Shown here: positions 42,232 to 47,459 of the stretch, one piece after another
How positions within the stretch are numbered: position 1 is the first letter of the stretch
How the letters are laid out: every line of letters starts with the position of its first letter
Notes under the pieces: generated by a model
Seen by the model: the letters and a program-made list of their open reading frames with translations, nothing else
Databases searched by the model: none
Told to the model about the DNA's origin: nothing
Made by a program: the position numbers and the translations under genes
DNA from: Lentilactobacillus parakefiri
GTDB lineage: Bacteria > Bacillota > Bacilli > Lactobacillales > Lactobacillaceae
Reading direction: 5' to 3'
Assembly (NCBI RefSeq): GCF_002157585.1
Contig: NZ_BDGB01000054.1
Coordinates: 1 to 47,459 of the forward strand
Length of the DNA: 47,459 nucleotides

Positions 42232-44010
42232 TCAAACTTTGGCTTCAGCCTTTGATTCTGATTGATAATTCATAATTATATCCATGAACTGTTCCCCGTA
42301 TTTTTCAAGCTTGCTCTCTCCAACACCCTTTACGTCCAGCATTTGTGCGTCAGTCGTTGGCATTTCCGCACTCATCTCATGGAGGGTCTTATCGGAGAAA
42401 ATGACAAATGGCGGAACACTCTGTTTCTCGGCCAATTCACGACGAAGCTGCCTCAGGGACTCAAACAAATCGTTATTCTCAGTAAGACTCTTAGTGGCCT
42501 TGGCGGAAATCTTTCTGCTAACCTTCATTGCGCCTTGGAGGACAGCTGCGCCCTTTTCAGTCACCTTTAACACAGGAAATTGGCCCCCGGATGCCGCCAA
42601 GAATCCGGTAGCTGTCAAGTAATCAATCAATGAAACAACTGATTTTTGTGAATCGCTTTTCATGATCCCATAAGTTGACAATCGGTCAAAGTGAAAAGTC
42701 GTCACCTTTCGAACTTTAGATCCGGTCAGCACTTGGGCCACCAAACTCTTGCCGAAACGTTCTTTCATCCGGAGAACACAGGATAGAACCTTTTGAGTAT
42801 CAACGCTGATATCTTGGGATTCTCTGGTATCAAGGCAACTGCTGCAACGACCACAGGGGTGTCCGTCCTGCTCACCAAAATAGTTCAAAATAAACTGCTG
42901 CAGGCATTTCTGGGTATTCGCATACTGAGTCATTACCTGGAGCTTTTTGTACGCTTGATGCTTGCTTTGTTCATCACGCCCTGATTGATCAATAAAGAAA
43001 TGCTGGGTTTGAACATCTTTTTGCTTAAACAGCAAAATGGCCTCACTTGGCAATCCATCTCGTCCAGCTCGACCAGCTTCTTGATAGTATTCTTCCAAAC
43101 TGCCGGGAACCGAATCATGAATCACGAAACGAACGTTACTCTTGTCAATCCCCATTCCAAAGGCATTGGTAGCAACCATCACCAGCGCCCGATCATAGAG
43201 AAAATCGTCCTGATTTTTCCGACGTTCATCTTTACTCATACCACCGTGATACATAGTCGCCGAAAACTTATGTTTGTCCAGCAGCTTTACGACCCGCTCC
43301 ACTTCTTTACGGGTACTGGCATAAATGATCCCTGATTCACCGGCATTCAATTTTAGATAATCCAGCATATATCGATCGCTATCTTGATTTTGAATTACCT
43401 TAAAGGCCAGGTTATCCCGGGCAAAGCCGGTCTTAACTTCTTCGTGAATATCAAGGCGTTGTTTAATGTCCTCGGCCACTTGCGGCGTTGCAGTCGCTGT
43501 CAGCGCAACAATTGTCGGCCTAGTTGGCAAGTCATGAAGCCGATCAGTCAATGCCAAATAACTCGGCCGAAAGTCGTGACCCCACTGGGATATACAGTGA
43601 GCCTCATCAACCGCCACCAAATCAATTGGCAGGCCGGCTAAACGGTTAAAGGCCCCAGAGTCCAAGCGTTCCGGCGAAACGTACAACAGCTTAACTTCGC
43701 CATTGCGCGCCAGTTCAAACCGCTGGTCGACTTCGTCAAAATCTAGACTACTGTTGATAAAAGTCGCCGGGATGCCATTTTCATTTAGTGCATCCACTTG
43801 ATCCTTCATCAAGGCAATCAATGGCGAAACAACGAGGGTTAAGCCATCTTCAAGCATTGCCGGAATCTGATAGCACAGCGATTTTCCACCACCGGTCGGC
43901 ATGATCGTCAAAACGTTTTTGTGGGCCAAAATATCATCAATAACGGTCTGTTGTCCAGGCCGGAAGCTGTCATAGCCAAATTTAGTTTTTAATAGTTTTT
44001 CGGGCGTCAA
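42232..44010 (-). CDS. recQ: RecQ-type ATP-dependent DNA helicase
   Basis: 3'-5' DNA helicase acting in recombination and replication-fork repair, 592 residues. Motif 0 [10 protein letters not shown], Walker [15 protein letters not shown] box with [15 protein letters not shown], motif [17 protein letters not shown] zinc ligands ([17 protein letters not shown]), winged helix, and a C-terminal HRDC domain with [16 protein letters not shown]. The TTG at 44010, nine bases after AGAGGA, is the likely start; a TTG at 44031 is possible. Monocistronic and divergent from the DUF389 gene. Confidence 0.93.
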   Translation of the reverse strand: MTPEKLLKTKFGYDSFRPGQQTVIDDILAHKNVLTIMPTGGGKSLCYQIPAMLEDGLTLVVSPLIALMKDQVDALNENGIPATFINSSLDFDEVDQRFELARNGEVKLLYVSPERLDSGAFNRLAGLPIDLVAVDEAHCISQWGHDFRPSYLALTDRLHDLPTRPTIVALTATATPQVAEDIKQRLDIHEEVKTGFARDNLAFKVIQNQDSDRYMLDYLKLNAGESGIIYASTRKEVERVVKLLDKHKFSATMYHGGMSKDERRKNQDDFLYDRALVMVATNAFGMGIDKSNVRFVIHDSVPGSLEEYYQEAGRAGRDGLPSEAILLFKQKDVQTQHFFIDQSGRDEQSKHQAYKKLQVMTQYANTQKCLQQFILNYFGEQDGHPCGRCSSCLDTRESQDISVDTQKVLSCVLRMKERFGKSLVAQVLTGSKVRKVTTFHFDRLSTYGIMKSDSQKSVVSLIDYLTATGFLAASGGQFPVLKVTEKGAAVLQGAMKVSRKISAKATKSLTENNDLFESLRQLRRELAEKQSVPPFVIFSDKTLHEMSAEMPTTDAQMLDVKGVGESKLEKYGEQFMDIIMNYQSESKAEAKV

Positions 44011-44190
44011 CCTGTTCAGTCCTCTTTTCAAATTAGTCGCATAATATAGTATACGAAAAAAATGTGGCGTTGTCTTTAATCATCCCCAGATCAAAATCTG
44101 CCTTCACCAGCTGTCGACGACAAAATTCATCAGAAAAGCCTTTATTTATGCTATTCTAAAATTGAAATTTTATAGAAATGGGTGAGGACA

Positions 44191-45426
44191 ATGCAACAGA
44201 TTTCCACGAACACTTTAAATATAAACGTCAAAAAAGGGCTAAACTTTACTTGGTCCACCCAAGCAATTCTTTTCTGCGCCATCATCATTGCCTGCATTGG
44301 TCTCAACGTGGATTCAGCCCCCGTAGTTATTGGCGCAATGCTGATCTCACCATTAATGGCCCCGATTGTCGGGATTGGTTACGGCTTAGGAAATAGTGAT
44401 CCCAAGCTGTTATCTAAGGCCACTCAACTATTCTTGATTCAGGTCATCATCGGGGTGACCGGGGCGACGATTTATTTTTTCATTTCGCCGCTAAATACTG
44501 CTGGATCCCAGTTGCTTGCCCGAACAGAACCGACGCTTTTTGACGTACTGGTAGCCTTTTTTGGTGGTTTTGCCGGCGTCATCAGCTCGGCGAAAAAAGA
44601 TGGCGGCAATGTTGTTCCCGGGGTTGCCATTGCCACCGCATTAATGCCGCCGCTATGTACGGTTGGGTATGGCATTAGTCACCTTGATCTGTCGTTTATT
44701 CTGGGAGCAGGCTACCTGTTTTTGATTAACGCTTTTTTCATTGCTTTGGCCACCGCGGTTGGAACCATCTTTTTCCGTGTCCGCAGCGGGGAACGGCTGA
44801 ATGTGTCTCTGCGTCAAGAGGTACTGATCGTGATCATTTCAATCATTGTCGTTATCCCAAGTTCAATCTCAGCCTACAACATTGTCCACCAATCCTTCGT
44901 CGACACACAACTCTCACAATTTATCAACGAAAAGCTGAGTAATCAATACATTGCCAAACAAACTGTCAACGATAAGACCATTTCGATCTCAGTCATCGGC
45001 CAACGTTTGAACACAAAGCAAATTAACGAGCTGCAGCAGTCGCTGAAGGATTATCATCTTGGCAATTACCAGCTATCACTCACCCAGCTGACCAAGGGAA
45101 ATTACATCACGCCCAGGGAATTTCAAGATTATATGAAACAATCAAACACCAATGGCAATATGGATAACGTTAATTCGAACAATAATGAGTCGTTAGCCAA
45201 TGTCCAAAACGACATCATTAAACAATATCCAAAACAGATCAATAACGTTTTCGTGGGTCAGGTTCAAGATAAAGCCAATCACACCACTTCACTAATTGCC
45301 ATTGAAGTCTCCAATCAAGGCGGCCGAAAAGTTGATCAGATTGAGAAATCAGCGGCCAAAATTGCCAATGACAATAACATTAATGCGGTTGTTCGAATGA
45401 TAAGGCCGACCGAAAATAGCAATTAG
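44191..45426 (+). CDS. DUF389 (TIGR00341-like) membrane protein
   Basis: A 411-residue membrane protein. Six helices span about residues 25-240, with the family hallmark motifs IGAMLISPLMAPIVGIGYGLG and KDGGNVVPGVAIATALMPPLCTVGYG. The last 160 residues are hydrophilic (Asn/Gln/Lys-rich) and extracellular or cytoplasmic, with SISVIGQRLNTKQI. Function of the family is unknown; small-molecule transport has been suggested from its repeats. ATG 44191 sits close behind GGTGAGG; GTG 44182 is an alternative. Confidence 0.8.
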   Translation: MQQISTNTLNINVKKGLNFTWSTQAILFCAIIIACIGLNVDSAPVVIGAMLISPLMAPIVGIGYGLGNSDPKLLSKATQLFLIQVIIGVTGATIYFFISPLNTAGSQLLARTEPTLFDVLVAFFGGFAGVISSAKKDGGNVVPGVAIATALMPPLCTVGYGISHLDLSFILGAGYLFLINAFFIALATAVGTIFFRVRSGERLNVSLRQEVLIVIISIIVVIPSSISAYNIVHQSFVDTQLSQFINEKLSNQYIAKQTVNDKTISISVIGQRLNTKQINELQQSLKDYHLGNYQLSLTQLTKGNYITPREFQDYMKQSNTNGNMDNVNSNNNESLANVQNDIIKQYPKQINNVFVGQVQDKANHTTSLIAIEVSNQGGRKVDQIEKSAAKIANDNNINAVVRMIRPTENSN

Positions 45427-45587
45427 CACTACAACGAATACTCCTTCGATTATTCTTCTTATTTGTGTATAAAATAATAAGTTATCTTCCTTGAATGCTT
45501 ATAAAATCCGTAGTATTCTTCAACCATGGAAGGGCTTACACGAATTGATTAGAGACAGCCAGGTTATTTTCGGAAGGAGTTTTTATT

Positions 45588-46720
45588 ATGTCACGACAAA
45601 TTACTGGTGCGGTGATTGAAGAATTAAACGCACCGTTTAAGTTGGAAACCCTTGAAGTCGATGATCAGCCAAAAGCACATGAAGTATTGGTTCATATTGT
45701 TGCAAGCGGCATTTGTCACTCTGATGAAGCCGTTCGGAATGGGTCTGCCGGTGAATACCCATATCCCGGAGTTGTAGGACATGAAGGTGCCGGTATTGTC
45801 GAGAAAATTGGCTCATCGGTCACAACTGTTAAACAAGGCGACACGTTATCCTGTCATATGATTACGATGGGACTTGTCGCCACTGCTTGACGGGGCATCC
45901 ATCTTCTTGTGTTAATTGGGCGAAACTAAACATGGATGGTGTCCGTCCTGATGGCTCAGTCGCATTTACCCGTGAAGATGGCTCACCAATTCATAATTTC
46001 TTTAACCAATCCTCATTTACTACTGAGACGTTGGTTCAAGAACGTAATGTTACGGTGATCAACAAGAATATTGATCTACGGAAGGTCGGCCCTCTCGGCT
46101 GCGGTTTTGCAACCGGATCGGGAACCGTCTTTAACGGCTTAAACCCGAAAGAAGGCACCACTATTGCGATTGTCGGAACCGGTGCCGTGGGCTCAGCTGC
46201 TCTGATGGCTGCCAAAATTAAGGGCTGCTCAAAGATTATCTGTGTCGACATCCACGATTCACGTTTGGAAATGGCTAAAGAACTTGGCGCTACCGATACC
46301 ATCAACAGTCTGAACGAGGACTGGGTTGATAAAGTCCATGAAATCACCAATGGTGAAGGTGTCGACTTCACAATCGATACCACTGGCATTTCGGCCATTA
46401 TGCACCAGGCGATTACTGCCCTGGCATCAGGCGGCCACCTGGCTCCCATTGCTGTGACGGCCAAGACATTGGAATTCATGCCATGAAATGAAATTACTGC
46501 TCTCCAAAAACACATTGACGGTGTTTTAATGGGCGATGCAATTCCACAAATCGGGATTCAGACTTTAATTGATTTCTGGCAGGCAGGCGAATTCCCATTT
46601 GATAAGCTTGAAAAATTCTACACTTTTGATCAAGTCAACGAAGCTAACAAGGCTTCAAATGACGGGTCGGTTATCAAACCGGTCATGATTATTGACCAGG
46701 ACTACGTACCAGGTGTATAA
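45588..46720 (+). pseudogene. zinc-dependent alcohol dehydrogenase, frameshift plus nonsense codon
   Basis: Remnant of a 377-residue medium-chain Zn alcohol dehydrogenase (aryl-alcohol/AdhB type) in three pieces. Piece 1 (45588 to about 45842) has the catalytic Zn ligands GICHSDE and GHEGAG. A one-base loss near 45842 (GACCAC to GACAC) shifts the frame; reading on in the other frame gives HVILSYDYDGTCRHCLTGHP. Piece 2 holds LGCGFATGSGTVFNGL (third catalytic Zn Cys) and the NAD site VGTGAVGSAALMAA. At 46484-46486 a TGA follows EFMP; with TGG the frame continues NEITALQKHIDG to the natural end. The first structural-zinc Cys is also changed to Asp. RBS GGAAGGAG is intact. Non-functional as written. 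Confidence 0.88.
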
Positions 46721-46782
46721 TCTCGTTCTTGGGCCTGTATCAAAGCAAACATTTGGAAACAAAACTTTTTTAACAAAAAATA

Positions 46783-46824
46783 AAGGCGATTCTCAACAGC
46801 TAATCTGCTGCAGAATCGCCTTTG
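46783..46824. terminator. bidirectional terminator
   Basis: AAAGGCGATTCT (46783-46794) pairs with AGAATCGCCTTT (46813-46824), with an inner CAGC/GCTG stem. It separates the dehydrogenase remnant from the convergent flavodoxin remnant. Confidence 0.85.
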
Positions 46825-46906
46825 TTCTGTCACTGTTTAATTTTCGATTTTGATAAGGTTTAAATGAAACTATTATACGACCGGCACTAAAATTTTGTAC
46901 TAATCC

Positions 46907-47182
46907 TCACTCAACAACAGTTTCCTTCGCAAATCCCTTAATCTCAGCTTGCTGATGCTGATTAATGTTGCCCATCTTCGGCATCAATCCATGTAGATAC
47001 AGATGATCCTTGGCAACCTTAATGTCCCTTTGATCCAAAATCTTCGTCAACTGCTTACCAACCGTAAACAGACTGCCGGAAGTCCCAAACAAAAAGACTT
47101 CTTTGACCTGCTTTGGATCCAGATTTCGGGCAAATTGTTTCAGCCGTTCATCGACATTCAGGTTTGGATGTAAGCTGATTCC
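46907..47182 (-). pseudogene. flavodoxin-like protein, 3' remnant cut by an IS element
   Basis: About 92 codons are open on the minus strand, from the IS border at 47182 to a stop at 46907: ISLHPNLNVDERLKQFARNL, VKEVFLFGTSGSLFTVG, LYLHGLMPKMGNINQHQQ. This is the second half of a short flavodoxin-type FMN protein (the LFGTSGS strand-loop and the PKMG segment near the end). The N-terminal half with the phosphate-binding loop is missing because the IS3-type element begins immediately upstream. An internal TTG at 47092 is only an incidental start. Confidence 0.7.
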
Positions 47183-47459
47183 TGAGACAACTTTTAAGAG
47201 AGCGTATAATGAATAAATCGTCTCTCAAAAGGAAGGAATTTTTACATGCCAACTCGTTACGACAAAGAATTCAAACCAAACATTATCAACCTATATAAGC
47301 AAGGCGAATCAGCCGCCCAACTGGCCAGAGAATATGGCATTGGCTATTCAACCGTTCATAAGTGGATCCAGGGCCAGGCCAAAACTCAATCCGGTAAATC
47401 GCCAGACGAAATTAAAGCGATGGAAAAGCGACTGGCTTCGCTGTCTGAGGAGAACGAAA
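47183..47459 (+). mobile_element. IS3-family insertion sequence, left end (partial)
   Basis: Begins at TGAGACAACTTTTAAGAGA, a TG-starting terminal repeat as in IS3-family elements, followed by a TATAAT near 47205 and the orfA gene. The element interrupts a flavodoxin gene and runs past the window end, so the right end, orfB and target duplication cannot be seen. Confidence 0.75.
47246..47459 (+). CDS. IS3-family transposase OrfA (partial)
   Basis: The first 71 residues of OrfA, the DNA-binding part of the IS3-type transposase, normally joined to OrfB by a -1 frameshift. Residues 6-55 form the HTH (FKPNIINLYKQGESAAQLAR, then GIGYSTVHKWIQG), and the start of the leucine-zipper-like region is seen (EIKAMEKRLASLSEENE). 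ATG follows AAAGGAAGG. The reading frame is intact up to the window edge. Confidence 0.88.
   Translation, partial: MPTRYDKEFKPNIINLYKQGESAAQLAREYGIGYSTVHKWIQGQAKTQSGKSPDEIKAMEKRLASLSEENE

Noticed and set aside
3081-46720. TGA read as tryptophan (alternative genetic code)
   Set aside because: Two TGG-to-TGA positions tempted this, but TGA is used as a normal stop in several intact genes (for example trpX, trpY and the ECF S component), so the standard bacterial code applies.

Overview
This window is a Gram-positive, low-to-mid GC chromosome segment that looks like a heterofermentative member of the Lactobacillaceae; a Lentilactobacillus-like genome is my best guess from protein flavour, not a proven assignment. 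The support is Shine-Dalgarno sites of the AGGAGG type before almost every gene, catabolite-responsive (cre-like) sites, a PyrR attenuator on a uracil permease, a PepV-type dipeptidase, two ECF-type ATPases with EcfT, and several short secreted SH3/SLAP-like wall proteins typical of lactobacilli. Genes are packed, with many bidirectional intrinsic terminators. No rRNA, tRNA or CRISPR array is visible.

Layout. 1-3.7 kb: an arabinoside locus with a C-terminally truncated LacY-type symporter, a GH43 arabinofuranosidase and a divergent ArsR-type regulator, then a small gene with a nonsense codon. 3.7-9.2 kb: an alpha/beta hydrolase, a secreted SGNH hydrolase, an Mrr-type restriction enzyme split in two reading frames, two overlapping tiny genes, a TMEM175 channel and a secreted SH3-like protein. 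9.3-12.3 kb: a TrpXYZ-type ABC importer behind a long structured leader ending in a terminator. 12.4-15.7 kb: a YfcC transporter and a dipeptidase, separated by a long palindrome. 15.7-21.7 kb: a pentose/hexose symporter, an auto-regulated MarR protein with a His/Gly tail, and ppdK divergent from a CcpN-like regulator. 21.8-29.8 kb: acyltransferase, GNAT acetyltransferases, uracil permease with its PyrR leader, PEBP, universal stress protein and a CoA-disulfide-reductase-like flavoenzyme. 30-38.3 kb: wall proteins, an amino acid permease, a broken TSUP permease, a four-gene ECF transporter and an NlpC/P60 hydrolase. 38.4-47.5 kb: APC permease, DHA2 efflux pump with a damaged start codon, CadD, RecQ, a DUF389 protein, a zinc alcohol dehydrogenase pseudogene, and a flavodoxin remnant cut by an IS3-family element that runs off the window.

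How it fits together. Several units are tied to carbon status: cre-like sites sit at the promoters of the ArsR gene, the yfcC gene, the sugar symporter and the flavoenzyme, and ppdK with its CcpN-like neighbour points to regulated pyruvate/PEP interconversion. Amino acid and peptide acquisition (TrpXYZ, YfcC plus PepV, two APC permeases) is the other main theme.

The most striking features are the unexplained riboswitch-like leader in front of trpXYZ and the cluster of damaged genes. About seven of some 45 loci carry a frameshift, nonsense codon, lost start codon or truncation. The three inferred base substitutions are all G to A in the coding strand. No clearly new defence or mobile system stands out; the best candidates for undescribed biology are the trpXYZ leader, the 42/62-residue overlapping gene pair, and the orphan ECF transporter.
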